64,000 nucleotides of DNA from Massilia niastensis DSM 21313 (lineage in GTDB: Bacteria; Pseudomonadota; Gammaproteobacteria; Burkholderiales; Burkholderiaceae_D), in NCBI RefSeq assembly GCF_000382345.1, contig NZ_KB908077.1, forward strand, positions 202,208 through 266,207, read 5' to 3'. Below the pieces are notes generated by a model. It ran no database searches. It saw only the letters and a program-made list of their open reading frames with translations, and was not told the origin of the DNA. Position 1 is the first letter of the stretch. The number at the start of each line of letters is the position of its first letter. The position numbers were made by a program, and so were the translations under genes. Shown piece after piece: positions 34,826 to 44,793 of the stretch.

Positions 34826-36514
34826 ATGGTACTCGGACCGGAGAAGGACGACACGCTCAAGAAGGAACTCGACGTGCAGGGCGGCGGCCAGAGCCTGGGC
34901 GTGCCGGCCGGCGGCGAAGTCGAGGGCAACTCCGTCCATCCGCTGGGCAACGTCGGCGTCAAGCACTGGCAGGCCAGCTATATCAACCGCGAAGGGCTGC
35001 AGGACCGCGGCAACATCTTCTTCGCCGCGGTCGAGATGACGCGCATGCCGATGCTGGTCACCGACCCGCGCCTGCAGGACAATCCTATCGTGTTCGTCAA
35101 CAACGCCTTCCTCGACCTGACCGGCTATGACGAGCAGGAGGTGCTGGGGAGGAACTGCCGTTTCCTGCAGGGTCCCGAGACCGACGGCGCGACCGTGGCC
35201 GAGGTGCGCCAGGCGGTCGCGGAGCAGCGCGCGGTCGCGGTCGACGTGCTGAACTACAAGGCCGACGGCACCCCGTTCTGGAATGCGCTGTTCATCGGTC
35301 CCATCTTCGACCAGGAAGGCCACCTGCTGTACTACTTTTCCTCGCAGATGGACATCACCGAGCGCCGCTCGAACCTGGAATCCTACCTGCAGGCGCAAAA
35401 GATGGAAGCGATCGGCCAGTTGTCGGCGGGCATGGCGCACGACTTCAACAACCTGCTGCAGGTCATCAACGGCAACCTTGAGGTGGCCCTGCTGGCCGGC
35501 GGCGCCGACGGCAAGGCGGCCGAGCCGATCCGGCGTGCGCAGCGCGCCACCATGCAGGCCGGCAAACTCACCCAGCAACTGCTGACCTTCGCGCGCAAGC
35601 AGCGCCTGGAACCGCGCCGCCTCAGCCTGAACAGCCTGGTGGTCGAGTTTTCCGACATGCTGGTGCGCACGCTCGGCGACCGGGTCGAACTGCGCCTCGA
35701 CCTGCGGCCCGGCCTGCCGCCCTGCACCATCGACCCGACCTACCTCGAGATGGCGCTGCTGAACGTGGTGATCAATGCGCGCGACGCGATGCCGCGCGGC
35801 GGCATGGTCACGGTCGGCACCGCGGTGCTGTCGGCGGAGCGGCGCCAGATGATGAACCTGGCGCCCGGCGACTACGTGTCGATTTGCGTGCTCGACCAGG
35901 GCGAAGGCATGACGCCGGAAGTGCGCAAGCGCGCGACCGAGCCCTTCTTCACGACCAAGGGGCCGGGCACCGGGCTCGGCCTGGCAATGGTGCACGGCTT
36001 CGTGCAGCAGTCGCACGGCAGGCTCGACATCGAGAGCGAGCCGGGCCAGGGCACCCAGGTGCGCATGGTGTTCCCGGTCTCGCTCAAGGCCCATGCGGAC
36101 CAGGACGGCGATGTCCGGTCGCGGCCGTCCCAGGCGCAGGGGCGCAGGTGCTGCATCCTGGTGGTCGAGGACAACGACGACGTGCGCGAGCTGGCCGAGA
36201 GCATGCTCGGCATGGCCGACTACGAGGTGCTGTCGGCGCCCAGCGGCGAGCGCGCGCTGGAGATCCTGGAAACCCATGCCGGCATCGACCTGCTGTTCAC
36301 CGACGTGATCATGCCGGGAGGAATGAACGGCTTGCAGCTGATCGACAAGCTGCGCCAGAAGCGGCCCGGGATGCCGGTGCTGGTGACCACCGGCTACATG
36401 GATGAGCTGCCGGGACGGGGCGGGCGCGGGGAAGCGCTGGATGTGCTGGCCAAGCCCTATCACCACCAGGAACTGCTGGACCGTATTCGCGCTGCGCTGA
36501 AGCGGGCGGCCTAG
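34826..36514 (+). CDS. LOV-domain hybrid sensor histidine kinase (blue-light receptor type)
   Basis: 562 residues; start at the ATG at 34826 with AAGGAA in front. The PAS domain (about 62-180) is a canonical LOV domain: FVNNAFLDLTGYDEQEVLGRNCRFLQG carries the photoactive Cys at 111, NYKADGTPFWNALFIGPI carries the flavin-contacting Asn pair, and YYFSSQMDIT has the conserved Gln at 174. The kinase core has EAIGQLSAGMAHDFNNLLQV (His about 205), the N box [10 protein letters not shown] and G boxes ending GTGLGLAMVHGFVQQS. A receiver domain (about 445-560) has CILVVEDNDDV and phospho-acceptor Asp in LLFTDVIMPG. This LOV-HK-RR arrangement is that of Pseudomonas syringae LOV-HK. There is no transmembrane helix. 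Confidence 0.94.
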   Translation: MVLGPEKDDTLKKELDVQGGGQSLGVPAGGEVEGNSVHPLGNVGVKHWQASYINREGLQDRGNIFFAAVEMTRMPMLVTDPRLQDNPIVFVNNAFLDLTGYDEQEVLGRNCRFLQGPETDGATVAEVRQAVAEQRAVAVDVLNYKADGTPFWNALFIGPIFDQEGHLLYYFSSQMDITERRSNLESYLQAQKMEAIGQLSAGMAHDFNNLLQVINGNLEVALLAGGADGKAAEPIRRAQRATMQAGKLTQQLLTFARKQRLEPRRLSLNSLVVEFSDMLVRTLGDRVELRLDLRPGLPPCTIDPTYLEMALLNVVINARDAMPRGGMVTVGTAVLSAERRQMMNLAPGDYVSICVLDQGEGMTPEVRKRATEPFFTTKGPGTGLGLAMVHGFVQQSHGRLDIESEPGQGTQVRMVFPVSLKAHADQDGDVRSRPSQAQGRRCCILVVEDNDDVRELAESMLGMADYEVLSAPSGERALEILETHAGIDLLFTDVIMPGGMNGLQLIDKLRQKRPGMPVLVTTGYMDELPGRGGRGEALDVLAKPYHHQELLDRIRAALKRAA

Positions 36515-36526
36515 GGTCCAATCCAA

Positions 36527-36562
36527 AAAAGAAGGCCGGGATGCAATCCCGGCCTTCTGTCT
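36527..36562. terminator. Bidirectional rho-independent terminator
   Basis: AAAGAAGGCCGGGATTGCATCCCGGCCTTCTGTCTTT-like hairpin (stem GAAGGCCGGGAT/ATCCCGGCCTTC), with an A-run on its left and T-rich sequence on its right. It lies between the convergent LOV-kinase and helicase genes and can serve both. Confidence 0.88.
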
Positions 36563-36579
36563 TTATTGCTTCGCCTGGC

Positions 36580-38061
36580 TTACTGCTTCGGCACGCCGCC
36601 CAGCAGGAAGGCCAGCTTCTGCTTGGCCGGCTTGCTGGCCCCCACCGGCGCCACGACCGCGTCCTTGCGCGGTGCGCTCGACGGCTCGTAGGGCTTGAGG
36701 AACCACGGATCGACCTTCTCGCGGCGCGGACCCGGGCCGGGACCGGTGCGCGGTCCGCGCGCCGCCGGCGCCACACCCGGGGTGAAGTCGTCGGGGCGGC
36801 GGCCACGGCGTTCGGCGCCGTCACGGGCGCCACGCAGGCCGCCTTCGCGCGCCATGTCGCGCGGGCGCGACGGCGTCGGTGCGAAGCCGCTCAGCTCGCC
36901 GCGCGGGATGGATTGCTTGATCAGTTTTTCGATGTCGGTCAGCAGGCGCTCGTCCTTCTCCGAATACACCGACAGCGCGTCGCCCGAGGCGCCGGCGCGG
37001 CCGGTGCGGCCGATGCGGTGCACGTAGTCCTCGGCGTTGTACGGCAGGTCGTAGTTGATCACGCACGGCAGGTCCGTGATGTCGAGGCCGCGCGCGGCCA
37101 CGTCGGTCGCCACCAGCACTTCGACCTCGCCCTTCTTGAAGGCGTCGAGCGCGGCCATGCGCTCCTGCTGGGTCTTGTCGCCGTGGATCGCGGAAGCCTT
37201 GATGCCGCGCTGCTCGAGGTGGCGCGACAGGCGCGATGCGCCGATCTTGGTGTTCGAGAAGATGATCACCTGCTTCAGCTCGCGCTGGCGGATCAGGTGC
37301 TCGACCACGTCGCGCTTGAGTTCCTCGTCGATCTTGTAGACCACCTGGCTCACCTTGTCGGCGGTCTGGTTGCTGCGCGCCACTTCGATGGTGAGCGGGT
37401 CGGTCAGGAAGGTGTTGGCCAGCTTCTTGATCTCGGGCGAGAAGGTGGCCGAGAACATCAGGTTCTGGCGCTTCTTGGGCAGCAGGTTGATGATGCGCTG
37501 CAGGTCGGGCAGGAAGCCCATGTCGAGCATGCGGTCGGCTTCGTCCATGACCAGCATCTGCACCTGGGCCAGGCTGATGTTCTTCTGCTCGACGTGGTCG
37601 AGCAGGCGGCCCGGGGTCGCGATCACGATCTCGACGCCGCGGCGCAGGGTCTCGGTCTGCGGCTTCATGTCCATGCCGCCGAATACCACGGTCGAGCGCA
37701 GCGGCGTGTGGCGCGAGTAGGCCTTGACGTTCTCGGCCACCTGCACCGCCAGTTCGCGGGTCGGGGTCAGCACCAGCGCGCGCACCGGATGGCGCGCCGG
37801 CGACATGCTGGCACTCGCATGCGCCATCAGGAGCTGGATGATGGGCAGCGAGAAGCCGGCGGTCTTGCCGGTGCCGGTCTGGGCCGCGCCCATGACGTCG
37901 CGCCCCTGCAGCACCACGGGAATCGCCTGGGCCTGGATCGGGGTCGGATGCACATAGCCCTGGTCCGAGAGCGCACGCAGGATTTCCGGCGCGAGGCCGA
38001 AATCGGCGAAGCGCACGGCCGGTGCACTACCGGTTTCGTTATTGTTCGGTGTATCAGACAT
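36580..38061 (-). CDS. rhlE: DEAD-box RNA helicase, RhlE-like
   Basis: 493 residues from the ATG at 38061 (purine-rich GAAAAGAAT before it); an ATG at 38076 would add five residues. All helicase motifs are present: the Q motif FADFGLAPEIL and PTPIQAQAIP, motif I AQTGTGKT, VLTPTRELAVQV, TPGRLLDHV, DEAD in VMDEADRMLDMGF, SATF, IIFSNTKIGASRL, VATDVAARGLDI and HRIGRTGRAG. The C-terminal tail (about 380-493) is basic, Arg/Pro/Gly-rich, typical of RhlE. It acts in RNA remodelling, ribosome assembly or degradosome-related turnover. A 375-base leader lies upstream. Confidence 0.95.
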   Translation of the reverse strand: MSDTPNNNETGSAPAVRFADFGLAPEILRALSDQGYVHPTPIQAQAIPVVLQGRDVMGAAQTGTGKTAGFSLPIIQLLMAHASASMSPARHPVRALVLTPTRELAVQVAENVKAYSRHTPLRSTVVFGGMDMKPQTETLRRGVEIVIATPGRLLDHVEQKNISLAQVQMLVMDEADRMLDMGFLPDLQRIINLLPKKRQNLMFSATFSPEIKKLANTFLTDPLTIEVARSNQTADKVSQVVYKIDEELKRDVVEHLIRQRELKQVIIFSNTKIGASRLSRHLEQRGIKASAIHGDKTQQERMAALDAFKKGEVEVLVATDVAARGLDITDLPCVINYDLPYNAEDYVHRIGRTGRAGASGDALSVYSEKDERLLTDIEKLIKQSIPRGELSGFAPTPSRPRDMAREGGLRGARDGAERRGRRPDDFTPGVAPAARGPRTGPGPGPRREKVDPWFLKPYEPSSAPRKDAVVAPVGASKPAKQKLAFLLGGVPKQ

Positions 38062-38076
38062 ATTCTTTTCGGGCAT

Positions 38077-38430
38077 TCAATGGTTCAGCTCTACAGCCGG
38101 GCCTGCGGGCATGGCCGGCGCCATCATGGCGCACGGAAAGCTCCTGGGGGGACAAAAACGCGCGGCGTCCATCGGGTTCATTCTGCGGGAACGCACAGCC
38201 GGGACGCGCGGTCGGGGTGCTCCTTCATGGATCGATCCTGGGGGACCGGCTTCCGGGGAACGACGCCAGGACGCGGACGTAGAGGCACTTTCAGCGGGTG
38301 ACACGATACCTGAAATCGGCACCCCTGTATATGCTGTCCTGCTTTCTGAGCAGAATGTCAACGGAAGCACACATGGTTTGCTGCTCACGTGGCCATTGAT
38401 ATCGGTGCCGGGTTCGATGATCTCGCCGCT
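38077..38430. other. Intergenic region upstream of the helicase gene
   Basis: About 350 bases between the minus-strand helicase start and the stop of the anti-sigma gene (also minus strand). No convincing gene is seen. Many DEAD-box helicase genes have long 5' untranslated regions, and this may be one, but no specific structure was identified. The last part runs into the palindromic element at 38431. Confidence 0.5.
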
Positions 38431-38468
38431 AACTATCACCGCGTGGGCGGAAAATCCGCCCACCCTAC
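38431..38468. repeat. GTAGGGTGG palindrome (copy 4, half element)
   Basis: AACTATCACCGCGTGGGCGG followed by a mirrored CCGCCCACCCTAC. It matches the right half of copy 2 almost exactly (AACGATCACCGCGTGGACGG...). The TAG of the anti-sigma gene is formed by the CTAC end of this repeat. Confidence 0.82.
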
Positions 38469-39205
38469 GGCTTCCAGCCGCGCTGCTGGGCGCTGCGCTC
38501 GGCCACCGGGTCGAGGGGGGCGCCGGCGCTGCGCTGCTCGATCGCATCGAGCACCGCCTGGGGCAGCACGCTGCCGTCCAGGTAGGCGGCCCCGGCCTGG
38601 CCCTGGGCCAGCACCGGGATGGTCCAGCGTCCACCGGCGCGGCAGGCCAGCCCGGCGGTGGTGTCGACCACGAAGCTGCGGCAATAGCCGCCCTCTTTCG
38701 AGACGAAGGTGATGCCGATGCGCACGCCGGTGTCGGACGGACCGGGGCTGGCCAGCTGCCCGCTCAGCGCCTTGACCAGGCGGCCGCGCGCGACCAGCGC
38801 GCCGTCGCTCTCGACCAGGGTGACCACGCCGCTGTCGACCGCCAGGCCGCGCCAGCCGAGCATGCCTGCCAGCACGCCGGTGACCAGGGCCGCGCCCACC
38901 GCGGCCCAGTGGCGCGCGCTCCAGCTGGGACGCGACGGCGGTGGCGGCGGTACGGGGCGGCCCGGACGCAGGGCGTCCAGGTGCACCACCTTGGCGCCGC
39001 CGGGCGGTACATGGCGCTGGGAATGGCTGGAACCGTCATGGCCGTTGGCGGAGACCCCGACCACCCGGCTGCGGCGCGCCCGGTGCTGGGCGATCCGCGC
39101 CGCCAGGATGGGATCGGCGCGCATCGCCCGCTCGACCGCCGCACGCGCCGGTTCGGCGAGTTCACCGTTGATGTACGCGATCAGCAAGTCGTCAGAAAAT
39201 TTCAT
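38465..39205 (-). CDS. Anti-sigma factor-like membrane protein
   Basis: 246 residues. An N-terminal helical region (MKFSDDLLIAYINGELAEPARAAVERAMRADPILAARIAQHR) resembles anti-sigma factor N-termini but lacks the HxxxCxxC zinc motif. A Pro-rich stretch and a single membrane helix (about 100-120, AAVGAALVTGVLAGMLGW) lead to a periplasmic C-terminal domain with two cysteines (GYCRSFVVDTTAGLACR). No sigma factor gene is adjacent in the window, so its partner is unknown. The stop codon lies inside a dispersed palindromic repeat. Start ATG 39205. Confidence 0.78.
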   Translation of the reverse strand: MKFSDDLLIAYINGELAEPARAAVERAMRADPILAARIAQHRARRSRVVGVSANGHDGSSHSQRHVPPGGAKVVHLDALRPGRPVPPPPPSRPSWSARHWAAVGAALVTGVLAGMLGWRGLAVDSGVVTLVESDGALVARGRLVKALSGQLASPGPSDTGVRIGITFVSKEGGYCRSFVVDTTAGLACRAGGRWTIPVLAQGQAGAAYLDGSVLPQAVLDAIEQRSAGAPLDPVAERSAQQRGWKP

Positions 39206-39212
39206 GACAGCA

Positions 39213-39833
39213 CTATGATGTGATCAAACCATGTTCATCTAGCACATCATGCAGCAATTCGAGCCGGATGACAGGATTATCTAGCATCAGCATGTGATGT
39301 TTCTGCTGATTTGGCAAGGGCAATAGCTCGCACCAGCGATTCGCCACCCAGCCGCAGTCGTCCATCCGGAACGGCGGCTGCACCGGCCAGCGGTGCTGGG
39401 GCACGTCGTGCAGCGAGGCCAGCACCCGGTCGAGCGCGTCGGAGGCGCCCTGCAGCTCGGACGGGATGCGGACCGCGTGGTCGTCCTCGACCAGCTCGGC
39501 CTCGGCCATCCACAGGCCGTTCAGGCGTTGCTCGGCGGTGACAACATTGAAGCGCGAACCGCCGCGGCACACGACCTGCAGCAGGCCGGGCGTGGTGGCG
39601 GTGGTTTCGGTCACGGACGCGATCGTACCCGAGGCAACGAAGCGTTCCTGCTCGCCATTCGGCAGGCGCACTTCATGTCCCTGGGTCAGCAGGACGACGC
39701 CGAACGGCGTGTCGTCGGTCAGGCAGCGGCCGATCATGTCGAGGTAGCGCACCTCGAACACCTGCAGCGGCAACACCCCGTCCGGAAACAGCACCGTACT
39801 GAGCGGAAACAGTGGCATGGAGATCGTCGACAT
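39213..39833 (-). CDS. Lon substrate-binding domain (LON-type) protein
   Basis: 206 residues when started at the ATG at 39833 (MSTISMPLFPLSTVLFPDGVLPLQVFEVRYLDM, the classic LON N-terminal start); an upstream codon at 39872 would add 13 residues without family support. It consists of the PUA-like LON substrate-binding domain and a short helical bundle, without ATPase or protease domains. Such stand-alone proteins are common in proteobacteria and have no settled role. The stop lies 7 bases before the anti-sigma start, so the two may be co-transcribed. Confidence 0.9.
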   Translation of the reverse strand: MSTISMPLFPLSTVLFPDGVLPLQVFEVRYLDMIGRCLTDDTPFGVVLLTQGHEVRLPNGEQERFVASGTIASVTETTATTPGLLQVVCRGGSRFNVVTAEQRLNGLWMAEAELVEDDHAVRIPSELQGASDALDRVLASLHDVPQHRWPVQPPFRMDDCGWVANRWCELLPLPNQQKHHMLMLDNPVIRLELLHDVLDEHGLITS

Positions 39834-39926
39834 GGTCCCATGATGACAGAATCGCAGCCGGAAAGGGAGCACGATTGCATGGGACTTTTGACCATGAAAC
39901 GTGCATATCGGGGCCTGCGGCGGCGC

Positions 39927-40376
39927 TCAGCCGTCCGGCGCGCGCAGCGGCAGGTAGCGCAGGACCTGGCCGAGATTGGCGAGGCGCCAGCGCAGCCGTC
40001 CCCAGCCGGGATCGGGCGAGGCCAGCACCCGCACCCGCACCAGGCCGCCGATCACCGCCGGGCAGGCGAAGGCGAACTCGCCCTCCTCCTCGAAAGGCAG
40101 GCGGAACTCGCGTCCCGGCGCGACGTCGACCGGCCCGAACACCAGCGGCACGGTATCGCGATTGCGCAACAGCAGGACGTCGCGCACCCCGCGCGTCAGG
40201 CGGATCTCGGCGGGCACGGCCAGGCCGGAGGCATGCGCCCCGCGCGGCACGTCGAGCAGCAGTTCGTGGCTGCCGCCGCCCAGCGGGGCCAGCGCCGCCC
40301 ACAGCAGCGCGGCGCCGAGACCGCCGCCCAGTCCGGCCAGCGGCCAATGGCGGCGCACGATGGGCGGCAGGTTCAT
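39927..40376 (-). CDS. Small secreted protein, possible cupredoxin-like fold
   Basis: 149 residues. One N-terminal hydrophobic helix (about 14-32) acts as signal anchor. The remainder is beta-rich: LLLDVPRGAHASGLAVPAEIRLTRGVRDVLLLRNRDTVPLVFGPVDVAPGREF and GEFAFACP. The alternation and the single Cys late in the domain recall cupredoxin-like folds, but the full set of copper ligands is not evident. Function not recognised. It is divergent from the CHASE histidine kinase gene at 40570. Confidence 0.65.
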   Translation of the reverse strand: MNLPPIVRRHWPLAGLGGGLGAALLWAALAPLGGGSHELLLDVPRGAHASGLAVPAEIRLTRGVRDVLLLRNRDTVPLVFGPVDVAPGREFRLPFEEEGEFAFACPAVIGGLVRVRVLASPDPGWGRLRWRLANLGQVLRYLPLRAPDG

Positions 40377-40569
40377 GGCAGGCGGGCCGGCGCCGGCGCG
40401 CCATGCAGGATGAATGGTTTCACGAGAACAGTCCGAATTGCACGATGAATGGGTGATAATACTTTATTGCCAAACACGCAAAGTCGCGTGCGCCTTGCGG
40501 GGGCAAGGATGGGTATCCTGAAGTTCCGATCAATCCTGACGCCTCGTCTTCCAGGACGCTCCCGACCAC

Positions 40570-42861
40570 ATGCCGCCGTCCGACCAGCGCTTCCCGCCCG
40601 CCAGCCGGCTTCCCGTGCCGGGATCGGGCCATGGGCCGCTGCTGCTGGCGATGCTGGTGTTCCTGGTGGCCGTGGTGGTGACCTACGGCGCCTGGAGCAG
40701 CGCCCGGCGCGACACCGGGGCCCAGCTGCGCGAAGCCTTCGACTACCGCGCCCACGACATGACCTACAGCATCGGGCGCCGCATGGCGGTGTACGAGCAG
40801 GTGCTGCGCGGCGCGCGCGGCTACCTGCGCGGCTCGGTGGCGGTCAGCCGCGCCGATTTCGCCGAGTATTACCGGGTGCTGCGCCTGGACCAGTTCTTCC
40901 CCGGGCTGGAAGCGATCGGGATCGCCACCCTCATCCCGCCGGGGAAGCTGGCGGCGCACGAGGCGGCGGTGCGCGCCGAAGGCTACCCCCACTACCGCGT
41001 GCAGCCGGACACGCCGCGCGAGGTGCATACCGCGATCTCGCACATCGAACCCTATTCCGGACGCAACCTGCGCGCCTTCGGCTTCGACATGTACAGCGAG
41101 CCGGTACGGCGCGCCGCCATGGAAGCCGCGCGCGACAGCGGCCAGGCGGCGCTGAGCGGCAAGGTGATCCTGGTGCAGGAAGGCCATGCCGGCCGCCAGT
41201 CGGGCTTCCTGATGTACCTGCCGGTATACCGCAGCGGCATGCCGACGGCCAGCATCGCGCAGCGCCGCGCCGCGCTGGTGGGCTGGGTGTATGCGCCGTT
41301 CCGGATGAACGACCTGATGCGCGGCGTGGGCGGCAGCAGCGCGGCCCTGCTCGACATCGAGATCCACGACGGCGCCAGCCCCGGCCCCGACACCCTGCTG
41401 TACCGCTCGCCCGAGACGGCCCGCCTCGACCAGCCGCGGGTCGAGACCAGCTCGCGCCTGGCGATCGCCGGCCACACCTGGACCGTGACCCTGCGCTCCG
41501 GCGCGGCGCTGGAAGCGACCCGGGAAACCAAGCGCCCGCTCCTGATCGCCCTGACCGGGATCGGGCTCGGCTTCCTGCTCGGCCTGGTGGTCTGGCTGCT
41601 GGCCACCGAGCGCCGCCGCGCGCTGCAGCTGGCCCGTTCGATGACGCTCGAACTGCGCGAGTCGCACGACCGGATCGCGGCGGAACAGCAGCGCATCAAG
41701 GTGATCCTGGAAAACGCCCACGACGGCTTCATCGCCGTCGACCCGGACGGCCGCATCACCGACTGGAATGCGCAGGCCGCGCGCATCACCGGCCTGGCCG
41801 CCGCGGACGCGCTCGGGCGCCCGGTCGAGCAGCTGCTGCCCGAGGAACGGCGCGCCGCCTTCCGCGCCGCCTTCGCGGCCTTCGCGCACGGCGGCGAGTG
41901 CGCGCTGCTGGGACGTACGACCGAGACCAATATCCTGCACGACAGCGGACGCCTGGTGCCGGTCGAGCTGGCGGTGACCGTGCTGCCGGCCGCGGACGGC
42001 AAGGGCGCCAGCGTCTTCATGCGCGACATCACGCCGCGGCGCGAGGCCGAGGCGCGCGAGCAGCAGCGCCAGCAGCGCCTCGACGAAGCGCGCCAGGCCC
42101 TGCTGCGCTCGCAGAAGCTGGAAGCGGTGGGCAAGCTGACCGGCGGCGTCGCCCACGACTTCAACAACATCCTGCACATCATCAGCGCCAACGTGCAGCT
42201 GATGCTGCGCGCCGAAGGACCGCCCAGCCGCAAGCGCCTGCACAGCATCCTCGACGCGGTCGAACGCGGCGCCAGGCTGGCCGGCCAGCTGCTGGCCTTC
42301 GCGCGCCGCCAGCCGCTGCACCCGACCGTGGTCGACGTGGCCCAGCTGCTGGAACGGATGGACAGCCTGCTGCTGCGCGCCGCCGGCGACAGCGTCACGG
42401 TCGAGCGCAGCGCCGCGCCCGACCTGTGGCCGACCCTGGTCGACCCGAACCAGCTCGAGAACGTGCTGCTGAACCTGGTGATCAATGCGCGCGATGCGAT
42501 GGACGGCGCCGGCGACATCGCGCTGCGCCTGTCCAACGTGACGGTGGACAGCGCCGCCGCCCAGGCCGATCCCGAGCTGACGCCGGGCGACTACGTGTCG
42601 GTGGTCGTGGCCGACACCGGGCACGGCATGCCGCCCGAGGTCATGGAGCGCGTCTTCGAACCCTTCTTCACCACCAAGCCCGAGGGCAAGGGCACCGGGC
42701 TCGGGCTGTCGATGGCGCACGGCTTCGTGCGCCAGAGCGGCGGCCATATCCGGCTGGCGAGCACGCCGGGCGCCGGCACCACCGTCACGATCTACCTGCC
42801 GCGCCACGTCGCCCCGGTGACGCACCTGGCCCCCGAACCCCAGGCCAGGCTGCATCATTGA
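40570..42861 (+). CDS. CHASE-PAS sensor histidine kinase
   Basis: 763 residues. The N-terminal helix (about 22-42) and a second helix (about 318-342) flank a periplasmic CHASE domain (about 75-250; [50 protein letters not shown]). A PAS domain (about 375-490; [29 protein letters not shown]) follows. The kinase core has [19 protein letters not shown] (His near 527), N box [12 protein letters not shown], and G boxes ending [18 protein letters not shown]. No receiver is fused, so a separate response regulator is needed; none is adjacent. The signal is unknown; CHASE domains bind small molecules. Confidence 0.93.
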   Translation: MPPSDQRFPPASRLPVPGSGHGPLLLAMLVFLVAVVVTYGAWSSARRDTGAQLREAFDYRAHDMTYSIGRRMAVYEQVLRGARGYLRGSVAVSRADFAEYYRVLRLDQFFPGLEAIGIATLIPPGKLAAHEAAVRAEGYPHYRVQPDTPREVHTAISHIEPYSGRNLRAFGFDMYSEPVRRAAMEAARDSGQAALSGKVILVQEGHAGRQSGFLMYLPVYRSGMPTASIAQRRAALVGWVYAPFRMNDLMRGVGGSSAALLDIEIHDGASPGPDTLLYRSPETARLDQPRVETSSRLAIAGHTWTVTLRSGAALEATRETKRPLLIALTGIGLGFLLGLVVWLLATERRRALQLARSMTLELRESHDRIAAEQQRIKVILENAHDGFIAVDPDGRITDWNAQAARITGLAAADALGRPVEQLLPEERRAAFRAAFAAFAHGGECALLGRTTETNILHDSGRLVPVELAVTVLPAADGKGASVFMRDITPRREAEAREQQRQQRLDEARQALLRSQKLEAVGKLTGGVAHDFNNILHIISANVQLMLRAEGPPSRKRLHSILDAVERGARLAGQLLAFARRQPLHPTVVDVAQLLERMDSLLLRAAGDSVTVERSAAPDLWPTLVDPNQLENVLLNLVINARDAMDGAGDIALRLSNVTVDSAAAQADPELTPGDYVSVVVADTGHGMPPEVMERVFEPFFTTKPEGKGTGLGLSMAHGFVRQSGGHIRLASTPGAGTTVTIYLPRHVAPVTHLAPEPQARLHH

Positions 42862-42864
42862 GGG

Positions 42865-42885
42865 TCCGCCCGGCGCGCGGGCGGA
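42865..42885. terminator. Hairpin between convergent signalling genes
   Basis: TCCGCCCG-GCGCG-CGGGCGGA, an 8-bp perfect stem lying between the two stop codons (42859-42861 and 42886-42888). No T-run is present. Confidence 0.5.
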
Positions 42886-44793
42886 TCACTCCACCCGGCT
42901 GCGGTAGCGTCCCGACACCCGGTTGCGCCCATGCGCCTTGGCGTCGTACATGGCCAGGTCGGCGCAGCGCAGCAGCGCCTCGCTGTCGCCGCCGCAGTCC
43001 GGATACAGCGCGAACCCGAGGCTGCCCGAGATGCGCAGCACCCGCTCGCCATCCTCGAAGGGCTCGTCGAGGCGGGCCAGGATGTTGTGGGCGACGCGCT
43101 CGGCGTCGGCCGCCTGGTCGCAGCGCGGCAGCAGCACCACGAACTCGTCGCCGCCGATGCGCGCCAGCGTGTCCGACTCGCGCAGCGAGGCGCGCACGCG
43201 CTGGGCCACCATGCGCAGCAGGCGGTCGCCGACCGCATGGCCATGGGTGTCGTTGACCGGCTTGAACTCGTCCAGGTCGAAGTAGATCACGCCCACCTTG
43301 TGGCCTTCGCGTCCGGCCACCAGCAGCGCCTGGCGCAGGCGGTCGTCGAACAGGACGCGGTTCGGCAGCCCGGTCAGCGCATCCTCGTGCGCCATGCGGC
43401 GCATGCGCGCTTCCTCGATCTTGCGCGCGTCGATGTTGGAGAAGGTGCCGACGATGCGCAGCGCCCTGCCCGTTTCGTCGCGCTCGGTCACGGTGCCGCG
43501 CACCTCGATCCAGCTCCAGTCGCCATTGCGCATCCGCACCCGGAGCTCGGTCACGTAGTCGGGGGTGCGGCCGGCGAAGTGTTCGCGCAGGGCGTGGCGC
43601 ACGTCCGGCACGTCGTCCGGATGCACGATCGCGTCCAGTTCGTCGTAGAAGGGGATCACGCTGCGCTCGGTGTCGAGGATCTGCTGGGCGCGCGGCGACA
43701 GGGTCGACCAGCCGCTGACCAGGTCGCAATCCCAGACGCCGTCGCCGGCGGCCTTGAGCGCCAGCTTCCAGCGCGCCTCGGCGGCGGCCAGCGCCTTGAT
43801 CGCACGGCGGCGGCGGTCGGCCGCGCCGATCGCCGCCCAGCCCAGCACGCCGAGGACGGCCGATACCGCAGTGCCGCTGTAGGCCATCACGGCGCGCTGC
43901 TGCGCGTAGCGCGCGGCGGCGTCGCGCACCGACTGGCCGACCGTGACGGTCAGGCCGTATTCGGGCAGCCTGCGCCAGGCGTAGTAGCGGTCGATGCCGT
44001 CGACCTGGCTGGGCCGGCGGAAGCGGCCGCTGACGGGACTGGACTCGTGGAACGGCACGTTGTGGAGCACCTTGCCCATGTCGCGGTTGCCGCGGCTGCC
44101 ATCCACGCGCGTACTGCGCGCGATCAGCGTGCCGTCGCCGCGCACCAGGCCGATCGACGCTTCCGGACCGAGGTCGATGTTGTCGTAGAAGCGGGCAAAG
44201 TAATCCGGTGCGACCGAGGCCGCGATGATGCCGAGCAGGCGGCCGTGCGCGTCGCGGATCGGCCGGGTGAACTGGACGGCCCAGGCCTTGCTGATGCGGC
44301 ACAGGTCGGGACGGCTGACATACAGGCGGTCGCCCTCGCCGTCGACATGGGTGCGGAAGTGCGCGAGGTCGCCCAGCGCCAGCCCCTTTGGCGCCGGGCC
44401 GCCGTTGGTGTACAGCAGGCGGCCGCCGGCATCGGTCACGGTGATGTGCATCGGCACCCGGCTGTCCAGGTGGCGCGCGTGTTCGGCGACACTGTCGGCA
44501 AAGCTTGCGCGGTGCTGTTTCCAAGTGCTGCGCAATTGCACCAGGGTCAGGTCGACCATCCCCATGCTGGCCCGGACCTCTTCCCCGAAGGCGCGCGACA
44601 GGTTGCTCAGGTCGTTGCTGCTGCCGGTTTCGGCCAGCGCGGTGAAGCGCGCCTGCTCGACCGCCACCAGGCCCCAGACCACCGGCAGCATCAAGGCCAG
44701 GTAGAGGCCCAGGTTGCGCAGCACGCGGGGCTGGAAATAGCTGCGAATGGGAGCCTGCAGCGACGGCTCGGGAAAGGCGGGAACAGAGGCCAT
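42886..44793 (-). CDS. Cache-PAS-GGDEF diguanylate cyclase
   Basis: 635 residues from the ATG at 44793; a TTG at 44868 would add 25 residues. A membrane helix (about 27-47) precedes a periplasmic double-Cache-like (PDC) sensor (about 55-290: HITVTDAGGRLLYTNGG, FTRPIRDAHGRLLGIIAASV). A second helix (about 303-322), a PAS domain (about 340-460) and a GGDEF domain (about 475-625) follow. The active site RIGGDEFVVLL is intact. An RESD I-site (RxxD) lies five residues before it, so product inhibition by c-di-GMP is expected. No EAL domain is present. Confidence 0.94.
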   Translation of the reverse strand: MASVPAFPEPSLQAPIRSYFQPRVLRNLGLYLALMLPVVWGLVAVEQARFTALAETGSSNDLSNLSRAFGEEVRASMGMVDLTLVQLRSTWKQHRASFADSVAEHARHLDSRVPMHITVTDAGGRLLYTNGGPAPKGLALGDLAHFRTHVDGEGDRLYVSRPDLCRISKAWAVQFTRPIRDAHGRLLGIIAASVAPDYFARFYDNIDLGPEASIGLVRGDGTLIARSTRVDGSRGNRDMGKVLHNVPFHESSPVSGRFRRPSQVDGIDRYYAWRRLPEYGLTVTVGQSVRDAAARYAQQRAVMAYSGTAVSAVLGVLGWAAIGAADRRRRAIKALAAAEARWKLALKAAGDGVWDCDLVSGWSTLSPRAQQILDTERSVIPFYDELDAIVHPDDVPDVRHALREHFAGRTPDYVTELRVRMRNGDWSWIEVRGTVTERDETGRALRIVGTFSNIDARKIEEARMRRMAHEDALTGLPNRVLFDDRLRQALLVAGREGHKVGVIYFDLDEFKPVNDTHGHAVGDRLLRMVAQRVRASLRESDTLARIGGDEFVVLLPRCDQAADAERVAHNILARLDEPFEDGERVLRISGSLGFALYPDCGGDSEALLRCADLAMYDAKAHGRNRVSGRYRSRVE

